Shown here one piece after another: positions 18,726 to 27,818 of a DNA stretch of 64,000 nucleotides. The first letter of the stretch is position 1; each line of letters begins with the position of its first letter. The stretch lies in assembly GCA_947496175.1 (NCBI GenBank), contig CANMBU010000004.1, positions 1 to 64,000 on the forward strand. Reading direction: 5' to 3'. This DNA is from an uncultured Roseovarius sp. GTDB lineage: Bacteria > Pseudomonadota > Alphaproteobacteria > Rhodobacterales > Rhodobacteraceae. Made by a program: the position numbers and the translations under genes. The notes under the pieces are model-generated. The model worked only from the letters and a program-made list of their open reading frames with translations. It made no database searches and was not told the origin of the DNA.

Positions 18726-18958
18726 CGGCTTTTCGCTTCGTCCCCAAGATTTTGAGCTTTGGGCTCTGCTTCAGGGGTGGTGAGTGGCGTTATGCGGTCC
18801 TGCGTGACACCAGAGTCTGACTTGCGTGACTTCTTACCATCAAAAGCCCCTTCTGCCGGCCACGTTCCGGGAACATCAAATGACGGTGTTAGGGCCAGGG
18901 CTGGGCCTGAGCCAATTGCGACTGCGATTACGCTTGCAGTGATAAACTGTTTCAACAT
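18722..18958 (-). CDS. Small exported protein
   Basis: The 78-aa product has a clear signal peptide (KQFITASVIAVAIGSGPALA, cleavage after ALA) and a mature part of about 56 residues rich in Lys, Ser, Pro and Asp without cysteines. The strand-specific signal peptide, and an AAGGAGAC Shine-Dalgarno just before the ATG, support a real gene. It is tail-to-tail with the TlpA-like gene, overlapping by four bases. Function unknown. Confidence 0.68.
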   Translation of the reverse strand: MLKQFITASVIAVAIGSGPALALTPSFDVPGTWPAEGAFDGKKSRKSDSGVTQDRITPLTTPEAEPKAQNLGDEAKSR

Positions 18959-19062
18959 GTAGAGTCTCCTTTTCGGACTGTGTGAAACTCAACATGTGGT
19001 GGGTGGGTGCCGCCTTCTCTTCGGTTTCGAAATCGCGTGGGTTTTTTTGGAAACGAGGCGCT

Positions 19063-20097
19063 TTATGCAGAAATCGAGGCGTATCCATCGAGCTGCTGTC
19101 GGCGGAAATCTGTGGGTGTTTGTCCCGTCATCGCACGAAAGGCCTTGTTGAAGGGCGCCAGGGAGGCAAAGCCACATTCATAGGCAATTTCAAGGATCGT
19201 CTGATGCGCGCGATCCGGCGCAGCCAGTGCCTCTTTGGCGGCATCTATTCGGTAGCCATTGACGAAGGTGGCAAAGTTGCGAAACCCCAGATCCTGATTG
19301 ATGGCCTTGCGCAGGCGGTGTTCCGGAAGAGCGAGATCATCGGCCATAGCCCCAATCGTTAACCCCTCGCGTCGCCACATTTCATCCTGCATCGCCGTTT
19401 CAATCCGGTCGAGCGTCTGCTTGTCAACAAGACGGATATTGGCAGCAACCGGTTTTGCTCTGGGTTGTTCATTTACCCAAATGTCACTGCCCGGTCGCAA
19501 AGCCCAATGCGCAAAGACCACCGCAAAGGCCAGAAGCGCCATGGCATGTGCGGTTCCGTACCATTCTGGCCGCGCGGCAACGTCAATTGAGATGTCGAGA
19601 ATCGATTTCGACACACCAAACAGGGCCACAGCACTCACGAAAACCACCCGGAAAGACCGCCGGGCTTCAACCAGATCACAAGCGGCAGTGCAGATCACAA
19701 TAGCCAGCAATCCCAGGTAAAGCGCAAGGTTGAGGCCGGTTTGCAGAAGACCCAATGAAAGCGGCAGAAAAGCGAGCGCTGTGATCGACGCCGCAATCGC
19801 AAAAAGGCCCAGCCACGCGCCACGTTGCTCTTTGGGTTCAAGGAATATGTCCAGAACAAACCACGTCAGGGCCAGTGGCATGAATTCCTTGAACAACAGC
19901 GCGATACTCTGCGCCAGTGGGGACCAAACGGTTCCCATCCCCTGTTCAACCGCCATAGCAGCCGAGAGCGACAGAGCAATGGCCCCTAGAGAGTAGGATT
20001 TTTGCCGGGTCTCACGGCCAAACCACAAGAGGATGAAACACAACATGCAGACCCCGATGAGGGCGCCTCGGATGAGAAGATCAATTTCGGCCAGCAC
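19063..20097 (-). CDS. Membrane-anchored AraC-family transcriptional regulator
   Basis: The product is 344 aa. The N-terminal 205 residues form six or seven predicted transmembrane helices and the C-terminus carries an AraC/XylS DNA-binding domain (about 245-340): LPEHRLRKAINQDLGF is the first HTH, ILEIAYECGFASLAPFNKAF the second, and TGQTPTDFRR the family end. A membrane sensor fused to an AraC domain resembles the AraC-type regulators with a 7TM-like input domain. Its signal and targets are not visible. It is divergent from ttcA, with inverted repeats in between. Confidence 0.9.
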   Translation of the reverse strand: MLAEIDLLIRGALIGVCMLCFILLWFGRETRQKSYSLGAIALSLSAAMAVEQGMGTVWSPLAQSIALLFKEFMPLALTWFVLDIFLEPKEQRGAWLGLFAIAASITALAFLPLSLGLLQTGLNLALYLGLLAIVICTAACDLVEARRSFRVVFVSAVALFGVSKSILDISIDVAARPEWYGTAHAMALLAFAVVFAHWALRPGSDIWVNEQPRAKPVAANIRLVDKQTLDRIETAMQDEMWRREGLTIGAMADDLALPEHRLRKAINQDLGFRNFATFVNGYRIDAAKEALAAPDRAHQTILEIAYECGFASLAPFNKAFRAMTGQTPTDFRRQQLDGYASISA

Positions 20098-20153
20098 GGG
20101 CGGCTCCTTCTGTAGTGCTTGTCTTATATATGGAGATGCCTGGTGGTTGGCTT

Positions 20154-20199
20154 ATCGATTTCTTAAAACCAGTCATTTTTCGAGAAATCGATGACTGGT
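20154..20199. repeat. Interlocked inverted repeats between the AraC gene and ttcA
   Basis: Two inverted repeats alternate in the order A-B-A'-B'. A is ATCGATTTCT (20154-20163) and A' is AGAAATCGAT (20183-20192). B is ACCAGTCAT (20168-20176) and B' is ATGACTGGT (20191-20199). A' and B' share two bases. As RNA these arms give either of two mutually exclusive hairpins, or an H-type pseudoknot; as DNA they could be overlapping operators. They lie 55 bases before the ttcA start and 56 bases before the start of the divergent AraC regulator. Confidence 0.6.
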
Positions 20200-20253
20200 G
20201 ACTGCGTTCCGCCCGCTTGCCGCTGCGTGTGAAACTGTCTAAAGCCTCGACCT

Positions 20254-21123
20254 ATGCTCGATGAAGCCGACGATATCCACCCGCTCTTTTCCGGCGCGCC
20301 CAAGAGCACGGAATTCCGCAAGCTGCGCAAACGGCTTGTGCGCAATGCGCGCGAGGCGATTGAGGCCTACGGTATGGTTGAAAAAGACGCGCGCTGGCTT
20401 GTCTGTCTCTCGGGCGGCAAAGACAGCTACACGCTTCTGGCTATTCTCTACGAGCTGAAATGGCGGGGCCTTTTGCCCGTGGACATTTTGGCCTGCAATC
20501 TTGATCAGGGTCAGCCGGGATTTCCAGCGACGGTTCTGCCTAAGTTCCTCGAAGATATGTGTGTCCCGCATCGAATCGAATATCAGGACACCTATTCCGT
20601 GGTTGTCGACAAGGTGCCACAGGGCCGGACCTACTGTGCGCTGTGTTCACGCCTGCGTCGTGGGCATCTTTATCGGATTGCGCGCGAGGAAGGCTGTTCT
20701 GCCGTGGTGCTCGGTCATCATCGCGATGACATCCTTGAGACCTTCTTCATGAATCTGTTCCACGGGGGGCGACTTGCCACGATGCCGCCCAAGCTTGTGA
20801 ATGAAGAGGGCGATCTTTTCGTCTATCGCCCATTGGCGCATGTGGCCGAAGAAGACTGTGAGCGCTTTGCAAAGGCGATGAGTTATCCGATCATTCCTTG
20901 CGACCTGTGTGGATCACAAGACGGGTTGCAAAGACAGCAGGTCAAACAAATCCTTGATGGCTGGGAGTCGCGTAGTCCTGGGCGTCGTCAGGTTATGTTT
21001 CGCGCTTTGATGAATGCGCGCCCTTCGCATTTGCTGGATCCCAAGCTTTTTGATTTTGCAAACCTGAAGCGAGACCAGATAAAATTTGACCCAAATGCAG
21101 ATGATCTCCCGCGCCTGCGTTAA
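20254..21123 (+). CDS. ttcA: tRNA 2-thiocytidine(32) synthetase TtcA
   Basis: The 289-aa ATP-dependent sulfur-insertion enzyme makes 2-thiocytidine at position 32 of some tRNAs. The PP-loop [10 protein letters not shown] is at residues 53-62. The conserved CxxC pair appears in [15 protein letters not shown] and the third cysteine region in [13 protein letters not shown], which together bind the 4Fe-4S cluster. ALGHHRDD-type residues ([14 protein letters not shown]) are present. No strong Shine-Dalgarno is visible, and the upstream leader holds the interlocked inverted repeats. Confidence 0.95.
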   Translation: MLDEADDIHPLFSGAPKSTEFRKLRKRLVRNAREAIEAYGMVEKDARWLVCLSGGKDSYTLLAILYELKWRGLLPVDILACNLDQGQPGFPATVLPKFLEDMCVPHRIEYQDTYSVVVDKVPQGRTYCALCSRLRRGHLYRIAREEGCSAVVLGHHRDDILETFFMNLFHGGRLATMPPKLVNEEGDLFVYRPLAHVAEEDCERFAKAMSYPIIPCDLCGSQDGLQRQQVKQILDGWESRSPGRRQVMFRALMNARPSHLLDPKLFDFANLKRDQIKFDPNADDLPRLR

Positions 21124-21178
21124 GTGCACGTTGAGACGTAGCTTTTAATGTCCATTTGTGTGGCCAGGAAAAAAGCAG

Positions 21179-22684
21179 ATGCAGTCCAGCGAACAGGATT
21201 TCAATTATAGAGCTGCGGTTTTGTCGATATTGTCCGACAAGCATGTGCTTTTGACTTTGCCACCTCTTGCGCTCATTGCCGCATGGCTGGGCGGGCAAAC
21301 AGTCTTGCTCGTATTCGCCGTTTCGCTCCCCTTACTGGTTTTAGGGTTGAAGTATATAGAACAAAAGGTGAATAAAGATGTCTATTCTGATACATTTGAA
21401 ACTACTGTTCACGACACGCTACTGGCTGCGCGCCGGCAATTGCGGAGAACAGCTTGTATGATCATCGAAATCGATGATTTCGATACTGTTTTGGATCGCC
21501 ACGGCCAAACAGGGGCAGATCGTTTGCAAAAAGCAGCGGCGGAAAAGCTAAAGGATTATCTGCGCCAAGAGGACAAGGTTGTTGCGCTTGCCAATGGTCA
21601 GTTCGGTGTTGTCCTTGGCCCAGTGCGAAAGCTGGGAACTGACGATGCTCTGGAAATGGCAAAACGCTTGCAAAACGCTTTTGAGGCCCCTCTCTCTCTT
21701 GAGTCGACTTTCGTCTATATCTCAATCTCAATTGGCCTCTGCCTCGACACGTTTGTTCAGGGACATCGTGGCAGCGATTTGACCCAAGCGGCAGGTGTCG
21801 CTCTTTTGGATGCGCGCCGTCACGGTCCCGCAGCCATTCGCGCCTATACCCCGGAGCTACAGTATTTCGTGACCAACACCCAAGGCAACAACCTGGAAAT
21901 TCTGCGCGCACTTGAAAAAGGGGACATTCGCGCCTGGTTCCAACCGCAGATTTCAACGGACACAGGAGAAGTGCGCGGTTTCGAAGCGCTGGCACGGTGG
22001 GAGCATCCCACACGCGGTACAATACCCCCATGTGATTTCCTCCCAGCTTTGCAAAACATGGGAAAAATGCATGTATTGGGCGCCAAAATTCTCCGCGACG
22101 CGTTGCAAGCGCTGCAACAATGGGACCAATTGGGTGTGGGTATTGCACAGGTCGGCGTGAACTTTTCGCAAGAAGAGCTGCGTGACCCAAACCTTGTGGA
22201 TCGCGTCCAGTTTGAGCTCGATACGTTCGGCATTGAGGCCAAACGCCTTGCAATCGAAATACTGGAAACTGTTGTTTCCTCTTCGCCGGATGACACCGTG
22301 ACCCGCAACATTCGGCGCATGGCGGAACTGGGGTGCTATATTGATCTCGATGATTTCGGGACAGGTCACACTTCCATTGCGTCAATCCGACGATTTGCGG
22401 TTAAACGCTTGAAAATTGACAGATCCTTTGTGACCAAAGTGGATTGCGACTCTGAACAACAGCGCATGGTCAACGCTATTCAGCTCATGGCCGAACAGCT
22501 CAATCTGGAAACCTTGGCCGAAGGTGTCGAAACAGCAGGTGAGCACACAATGTTGGCTCAGCTAGGATGCCAATATGTGCAAGGGTTTGGACTGGGCCGT
22601 CCAATGCCTCTTTGCGATACCTTTGCCTGGATCGAAGACCATCTGGCTCGGGTTCAAACACCTCCGAAAATCGGTCGTGCCTGA
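21179..22684 (+). CDS. Degenerate GGDEF plus EAL domain c-di-GMP phosphodiesterase
   Basis: ATG 21179 has a good AGGA Shine-Dalgarno and gives 501 aa. Two N-terminal membrane segments (about 20-55) precede a GGDEF domain (about 85-235) whose active-site loop reads ANGQF instead of GGDEF, so it probably makes no c-di-GMP. The EAL domain (about 250-490) looks complete: FEALARW, the metal-binding VNFSQEEL and AIEILETVV, DDFGTG, LKIDRSFV, TLAEGVE and CQYVQGF. The protein is therefore most likely a membrane-bound c-di-GMP phosphodiesterase with a regulatory GGDEF remnant. It lies between ttcA and yidC on the same strand. Confidence 0.93.
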   Translation: MQSSEQDFNYRAAVLSILSDKHVLLTLPPLALIAAWLGGQTVLLVFAVSLPLLVLGLKYIEQKVNKDVYSDTFETTVHDTLLAARRQLRRTACMIIEIDDFDTVLDRHGQTGADRLQKAAAEKLKDYLRQEDKVVALANGQFGVVLGPVRKLGTDDALEMAKRLQNAFEAPLSLESTFVYISISIGLCLDTFVQGHRGSDLTQAAGVALLDARRHGPAAIRAYTPELQYFVTNTQGNNLEILRALEKGDIRAWFQPQISTDTGEVRGFEALARWEHPTRGTIPPCDFLPALQNMGKMHVLGAKILRDALQALQQWDQLGVGIAQVGVNFSQEELRDPNLVDRVQFELDTFGIEAKRLAIEILETVVSSSPDDTVTRNIRRMAELGCYIDLDDFGTGHTSIASIRRFAVKRLKIDRSFVTKVDCDSEQQRMVNAIQLMAEQLNLETLAEGVETAGEHTMLAQLGCQYVQGFGLGRPMPLCDTFAWIEDHLARVQTPPKIGRA

Positions 22685-22802
22685 GGGCGCAGCATTATGA
22701 CACCCTTCAAACGGCAAGGAATCTGCGCATACCCCTTGACCTTTGTGCCTGCACTCTGTTGAACCCCCGGGGTGACAAACAACGATTGGGTGGTCATCTG
22801 CG

Positions 22803-24617
22803 ATGGATGAACAGAATAAGAATCTTCTGCTTGCGACAGGCCTGAGCCTGTTTGTGATTGTCATTTGGTTCGCTCTTTTCCCACCGCCCGAACCGCTGGA
22901 GCCTACTGACACTGCAAGCGGGGAAACCACCTCTGGTGAAACCGCGCCTGCAGGAGACACAGCACTCGTGCCGCAATCCGCCGGAACGGGCGAAACCAGC
23001 GAAACGGCCACTGCTCAAGAGGTCACTGAGGCCGCCCCCGAAGCCCCACGCGTGGACATTGACACACCCACCTTGAAAGGCTCCGTGTCGTTGCGCGGCG
23101 GTCGGATTGATGACCTGCTTCTGAAGAAATACCGCGAAACACTTGAGCCGGACGCGCCTATTGTGACTTTGCTGTCGCCCATAGGCAGCGATCACGCCTA
23201 TTACGCTCTGTTTGGCTGGGCTCCGGGAAGTGGTCTGAGTGCAGACCAGGTGCCGGGTGCCAACACGATCTGGCAGGTGGCCTCGGGTGAAACTCTCACA
23301 CCGGAAACGCCACTGGTGCTGACTTGGAACAACGGCGCCGGATTGACCTTTCGACGCGAAATGCAGGTTGACGACAAGTCAATGTTCACTGTCACGCAAT
23401 CGGTGCAGAACACCGGAAGCACCACTGCAACCGTCGCGCCCTATGGTATCCTTGCGCGTCACGGCCAACCCACAGACCTGAAAAACTTCTTCATTCTGCA
23501 CGAAGGAGCGATCAGCATCGCAGATGGCGAACTGGTCGAGACAGACTATGACGATTTTGAACCTTTCGGCGCTCAGGAAGATGTCACACTAACCGAAAGC
23601 GGCTGGACCGGGTTCACCGATCACTACTGGATGACCGCACTCATTCCCGGACAAGCCGAAGGCGCGCAATTCAGTACCTTTCAGGACGCATCGCGGAATA
23701 TCTACCAAACCAACGTCAAACAACGCACCACGACGCTTCAGCCCGGGCAAGACATGGCCGTAACCACCCGCCTCTTTGCCGGGGCGAAGGAATGGGACAC
23801 AATCCGCAACTACCAGAACAACGAGGGTGTCGGAAAGTTTCTCGATTCCATTGACTGGGGCTGGTTCTTTTTCCTGACCAAGCCGATCTTTGCGGTGCTG
23901 CACTGGCTCAATGTGCTCATTGGCAACATGGGCTGGGCCATCATCGCGCTCACATTCATCATCAAACTGGTGCTGCTGCCGCTGGCCTATAAATCCTATG
24001 TCTCCATGGCGAAGATGAAAGAGCTTCAGCCGGAAATGGAGAAGATCAAGGAACGCACCGGGGATGATCGCCAGAAGCTTCAGCAAGAGATGATGGCGCT
24101 CTACAAAAAGGAAAAGGTGAACCCGGCCTCGGGCTGTCTGCCGATCCTGTTGCAGATCCCGATCTTTTTCTCGCTCTACAAAGTGATCTTTGTCACGCTT
24201 GAACTGCGCCACGCGCCCTGGATTGGCTGGATCAAAGACCTTTCGGCCCCCGATCCCTCCTCGATCTATAACCTTTGGGGTGTCTTCCCCTGGACCGGAC
24301 CAGAGCCCGGATCCATCCTTGCGCTGATCTTCATTGGTATTCTACCGCTCTTGCTCGGCATCTCGATGTGGATGCAGCAAAAGCTCAACCCGGCTCCTAC
24401 GGATCCCACGCAAAAGATGATCTTCGCCTGGATGCCTTGGGTCTTCATGTTCATGCTGGGCAGCTTTGCCTCGGGGCTGGTTGTCTACTGGATCGCCAAC
24501 AACGTGATCACCTTCTCACAGCAATACCTGATCATGCGCAGCCAGGGCTACAAACCGGATGTCTTTGGCAACATTATGGAAAGCTTCAAGAAAAAGCCTG
24601 ACACGGAGGACAAGTGA
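22803..24617 (+). CDS. yidC: Membrane protein insertase YidC
   Basis: The 604-aa protein inserts proteins into the inner membrane with or without Sec. It has an N-terminal membrane anchor (NLLLATGLSLFVIVIWFALF), a Pro/Thr/Glu-rich linker, a periplasmic domain (about 80-340), and the conserved C-terminal core of five helices with the hydrophilic loop MAKMKELQPEMEKIKER and GCLPILLQIPIFFSLYK. A weak promoter-like TTGACC/TTGAAC pair with a 17-base spacer lies at 22736-22764. rpmH and rnpA, which often precede yidC, are not adjacent here. The stop overlaps the next gene's ATG (TGATG). Confidence 0.97.
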   Translation: MDEQNKNLLLATGLSLFVIVIWFALFPPPEPLEPTDTASGETTSGETAPAGDTALVPQSAGTGETSETATAQEVTEAAPEAPRVDIDTPTLKGSVSLRGGRIDDLLLKKYRETLEPDAPIVTLLSPIGSDHAYYALFGWAPGSGLSADQVPGANTIWQVASGETLTPETPLVLTWNNGAGLTFRREMQVDDKSMFTVTQSVQNTGSTTATVAPYGILARHGQPTDLKNFFILHEGAISIADGELVETDYDDFEPFGAQEDVTLTESGWTGFTDHYWMTALIPGQAEGAQFSTFQDASRNIYQTNVKQRTTTLQPGQDMAVTTRLFAGAKEWDTIRNYQNNEGVGKFLDSIDWGWFFFLTKPIFAVLHWLNVLIGNMGWAIIALTFIIKLVLLPLAYKSYVSMAKMKELQPEMEKIKERTGDDRQKLQQEMMALYKKEKVNPASGCLPILLQIPIFFSLYKVIFVTLELRHAPWIGWIKDLSAPDPSSIYNLWGVFPWTGPEPGSILALIFIGILPLLLGISMWMQQKLNPAPTDPTQKMIFAWMPWVFMFMLGSFASGLVVYWIANNVITFSQQYLIMRSQGYKPDVFGNIMESFKKKPDTEDK

Positions 24618-25360
24618 TGGCCAAGGTGGCGGCCCTCTGGCGCCACCCCATCAAGGCGCATGGGCGCGAAGCGCTAGATCATGTCGTGCTGACCGAAGGG
24701 CAGACCATGCCCGGTGATCGCCAATGGGCGGTTGCGCATGAGATGTCTGAGGCAGACGGGTCTGTATGGGCGCATTGCGCGTCGTTTACACGAGCGGCCA
24801 AGGTGCCCGCGATCATGGCGATCACGGCCGTTACGGATGAGCGCACTGGCCAGCTCACACTCTCGCACCCTCAGCTAAAAGACATCACCTTCGACCCGGA
24901 CCAAGAGAGCGACATCTTTCTCAATTGGGTGCGTCCGTTAATGCCCGCCAACCGCGCGCAATCCGTGCGTCTGGTCCGCAGCAAAACTCAGGGCATGACC
25001 GATAGCAACTACCCGACCCTCAGTCTGATCAACCAGGCCTCAAGTGATGCCGTTGCAGAGGTTTTACAGCAAGACATCTCCATGCACCGCTGGCGTGGAA
25101 ACATCCATCTGACGGGTCTGGAAGCGTGGGCCGAGTTCGACTGGGTCGGGAAATCCCTGCGCATCGGGACAGCCGAGTTCAAGATTGAGGAACGTATTGA
25201 ACGCTGCCTGGCCACTGCGGCAAACCCAGAGACTGGTGTCAGGGATACGGATACATTGGGTGCGCTCAACGGCACATTTGGACATCAGAATTTTGGCGTT
25301 TACGCGGTCGTGACCAAAACCGGCGAAGTTACGGTTGGCGACAAAGTTGAGGTGCTTTGA
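24617..25360 (+). CDS. MOSC domain-containing protein
   Basis: From ATG 24617, overlapping the yidC stop, the product is 247 aa. The N-terminal MOSC_N-like beta barrel (KVAALWRHPIKAH and MPGDRQWAV) precedes a MOSC domain with RWRGNIHLTGLEAW and the conserved cysteine in IERCLATAANPETG. MOSC proteins handle sulfur or molybdenum-cofactor-dependent reactions; the substrate here is unknown. Gene order yidC-MOSC-engB is recurrent in Rhodobacteraceae. Its stop overlaps the engB start (TGATG), indicating coupling. Confidence 0.93.
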   Translation: MAKVAALWRHPIKAHGREALDHVVLTEGQTMPGDRQWAVAHEMSEADGSVWAHCASFTRAAKVPAIMAITAVTDERTGQLTLSHPQLKDITFDPDQESDIFLNWVRPLMPANRAQSVRLVRSKTQGMTDSNYPTLSLINQASSDAVAEVLQQDISMHRWRGNIHLTGLEAWAEFDWVGKSLRIGTAEFKIEERIERCLATAANPETGVRDTDTLGALNGTFGHQNFGVYAVVTKTGEVTVGDKVEVL

Positions 25361-26010
25361 TGCCTTTGCCATTCCCTGTCGCGGACGCGCCTGATCAAAT
25401 CACCTCCGAGATTGGGCGAAAGCTTTTCGCCGGGCCTGTAGACTTCGTCAAAGGCGTGGTTGCCATGTCTGGCCTGCCGCCTGCAGACCGCGCCGAGGTT
25501 TGTTTTGCCGGGCGATCCAATGTCGGGAAATCCAGCCTGATCAATGCGCTGACCGGCCGCAAATCACTGGCGCGTGCCTCCAACACGCCCGGACGGACGC
25601 AAGAGATCAACTTCTTCGATCTCGGAGGCCAAAGTTATCTGGTCGATTTGCCGGGCTATGGCTATGCCAACGCGCCTCTCGACAAGGTGCAAAAATGGCA
25701 GGCCTTGCTGAAACAGTACCTTTCAGGCCGCGCCACGCTGCGCCGGGCCTTTGTTCTGATTGATAGCCGCCATGGCATCAAAGCTGTCGATGAAGAAATC
25801 ATGGCGCTGCTCAATAGCGCGGCCGTGACGTTCCAATGTGTGCTCACAAAGGCCGATAAATTGAAGTCGAAGGAACTGGACAAGGTTTTGGCTCAAGTCC
25901 GGGAAAAACTGTCAAAACATCCTGCAGCTTTTCCGGAACTCATCGTGACGTCCTCGGAAAAAGGCGACGGGATCGCCACCTTGCGTGCAGTCATCGCCGG
26001 TTTGGAATAA
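25360..26010 (+). CDS. engB: Ribosome biogenesis GTP-binding protein YihA/YsxC (EngB)
   Basis: The 216-aa GTPase assists late assembly of the large ribosomal subunit. G1 is GRSNVGKSSL (residues 51-60), the G2 region SNTPGRTQEINFF, G3 DLPGYGYA, G4 TKADK and a C-terminal TSSEKGDG for G5. The ATG overlaps the MOSC stop by one base; a TTG three bases earlier is less likely. argB follows after 62 bases. Confidence 0.96.
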   Translation: MPLPFPVADAPDQITSEIGRKLFAGPVDFVKGVVAMSGLPPADRAEVCFAGRSNVGKSSLINALTGRKSLARASNTPGRTQEINFFDLGGQSYLVDLPGYGYANAPLDKVQKWQALLKQYLSGRATLRRAFVLIDSRHGIKAVDEEIMALLNSAAVTFQCVLTKADKLKSKELDKVLAQVREKLSKHPAAFPELIVTSSEKGDGIATLRAVIAGLE

Positions 26011-26072
26011 AGCAAACCTGCTTGGCAAAACGGTTTCATCCGCGCTAGAGGATGCATCCGAGGGACGACCCA

Positions 26073-26936
26073 ATGAAGAAAAGAGAAATGACTCGCGACA
26101 ACATCGCCACCGCGCGCACGCTGAGTGAAGCGCTTCCGTATCTGCAACGCTATGACGATGCGATTGTCGTTATCAAGCTAGGCGGTCATGCCATGGGCAG
26201 CGATGAAGGCATGGAAAGCTTTGCCCGCGACGTTGTTCTGATGCGGCAAGTGGGCGTGAATCCGGTAATCGTGCATGGCGGCGGGCCGATGATCAACCGG
26301 CTCTTGGAAAAGCTCGACATCAAGTCAGAGTTTGTCGATGGCAAGCGCGTCACAGATGAAGCCACTATGGAAGTGGTTGAAATGGTTCTCTCGGGTCAGG
26401 TCAACAAGCGGATTGTGCAAGCCATCAATGCGCAGGGCGGCAAGGCTGTGGGCCTGTCGGGTAAGGACGCCAACCTGATTACTTGCGTGCCTTCTGACCC
26501 GGCACTTGGGTTGGTTGGAACACCCGACCAAGTCGACCCTTCGATCCTGCACACACTCTTCCGCGATGACACTATTCCGGTGATTGCGCCTTTGGGTGCG
26601 GGCCGCAATGGTGAGACGTTCAACATCAACGGTGACACCGCTGCTGGTGCCGTTGCCGCAGCATTGCAGGCAGACCGGCTTTTGCTTTTGACCGATGTGG
26701 ACGGTGTGCGCGGAGCCGATGGCGCGGTTCTAACCGAACTGTCGTCGAGCCAGATTCAGGAACTGACCGAAGAAGGCGTTATTGCTGGTGGTATGATCCC
26801 CAAGACAGAGACAGCGCTGGATGCCTTATCCTATGGCGTTCGGGCGGTTGTAATCCTGGATGGGCGCGTGCCAAATGCGGTTTTGCTGGAGCTCTTTACC
26901 GAACATGGCGCGGGATCACTGATCCGGACGGGGTAG
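26073..26936 (+). CDS. argB: Acetylglutamate kinase
   Basis: From ATG 26073, which has GAGGG eight bases upstream, the product is 287 aa. It phosphorylates N-acetylglutamate in arginine synthesis. The ATP-binding KLGGHAMGS, the substrate loop [15 protein letters not shown], the [16 protein letters not shown] block and the C-terminal GGMIPKTE (arginine-sensitive class) are all visible. The usual family start, [19 protein letters not shown], begins five codons further in, so an alternative start at MTRD is possible. Confidence 0.97.
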   Translation: MKKREMTRDNIATARTLSEALPYLQRYDDAIVVIKLGGHAMGSDEGMESFARDVVLMRQVGVNPVIVHGGGPMINRLLEKLDIKSEFVDGKRVTDEATMEVVEMVLSGQVNKRIVQAINAQGGKAVGLSGKDANLITCVPSDPALGLVGTPDQVDPSILHTLFRDDTIPVIAPLGAGRNGETFNINGDTAAGAVAAALQADRLLLLTDVDGVRGADGAVLTELSSSQIQELTEEGVIAGGMIPKTETALDALSYGVRAVVILDGRVPNAVLLELFTEHGAGSLIRTG

Positions 26937-27023
26937 TGCATCCAGTGCGGTGCTCGGTCGCGTTTGCGGTTTTGTGAAGTCGTGGCGCTTGCTCCGGCTT
27001 GAGTTTCGCTTAACGTCTAGCTC

Positions 27024-27818
27024 ATGGAAAACGAAGCTTTCATCCGATTAGGTGTGTTCCTGGGCCTATTTGTGGCTCTTGCCTTAATTGAGGCTTGGGT
27101 ACCGCGACGTGTGCGCACGCAACCGCGCGGGACGCGATGGATCACCAACTGGGCGATTATTGTGATTGATACGCTGACTTTGCGCCTGCTGGCGCTCGCC
27201 TTGCCGCTATTGGCGGTGGGGGCCGCAGTAGATGCGCAAAATCAGGGCTGGGGCCTGATGAACGCTCTGGATCTGCCGCTTTGGCTGGCCATTATTGTCA
27301 CTGTCCTGATTTTTGACTTTTCGATTTGGGCACAGCACCTGATCACGCACAAAGTTCCGATTTTGTGGCGGTTTCACCGTGTGCACCATGCGGATCGCGA
27401 TATTGATGTCACCACGGCCATCCGGTTCCATCCGGTGGAAATTGCGCTTTCGATGCTTTTGAAGATCGGGCTGGTCTACCTGCTTGGCCCACCCGCGATT
27501 GGTATCATCATTTTTGAGATCGTTCTGAACGGCACGGCCATGTTCAATCATGCGAATATCAAGCTGCCACTTTGGCTTGATGCGATCGTCCGGCGTGTTC
27601 TGGTAACGCCAGATATGCACCGGGTCCATCACTCTGATCAGCGCAGTGAGCATGACAGCAACTACGGCTTTGCCCTGTCGATTTGGGACCAGATGTTTGG
27701 CACCTATATTGCGCAGCCGGAAAAGGGGCATGACGAGATGACCATTGGTCTTGAATGGCAGGATGATCGGCCTTCCAAACTGGGCTGGTCCCTCAGCCTA
27801 CCTTTTCAGCGCAAATGA
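27024..27818 (+). CDS. Sterol desaturase / fatty acid hydroxylase family membrane protein
   Basis: The 264-aa integral membrane protein carries the histidine boxes of the diiron hydroxylase superfamily: QHLITH, FHRVHHADRD and, near the C-terminus, MHRVHHSDQ plus SEHDSNYGF. Four or five hydrophobic segments surround them. The family oxidises lipid substrates (fatty acids, sterols, hopanoids, carotenoids) with O2 and a reductant. The stop overlaps the ATG of an Fe-S protein gene (ATGA), which raises the possibility that the neighbour delivers electrons to it. Substrate unknown. Confidence 0.93.
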   Translation: MENEAFIRLGVFLGLFVALALIEAWVPRRVRTQPRGTRWITNWAIIVIDTLTLRLLALALPLLAVGAAVDAQNQGWGLMNALDLPLWLAIIVTVLIFDFSIWAQHLITHKVPILWRFHRVHHADRDIDVTTAIRFHPVEIALSMLLKIGLVYLLGPPAIGIIIFEIVLNGTAMFNHANIKLPLWLDAIVRRVLVTPDMHRVHHSDQRSEHDSNYGFALSIWDQMFGTYIAQPEKGHDEMTIGLEWQDDRPSKLGWSLSLPFQRK

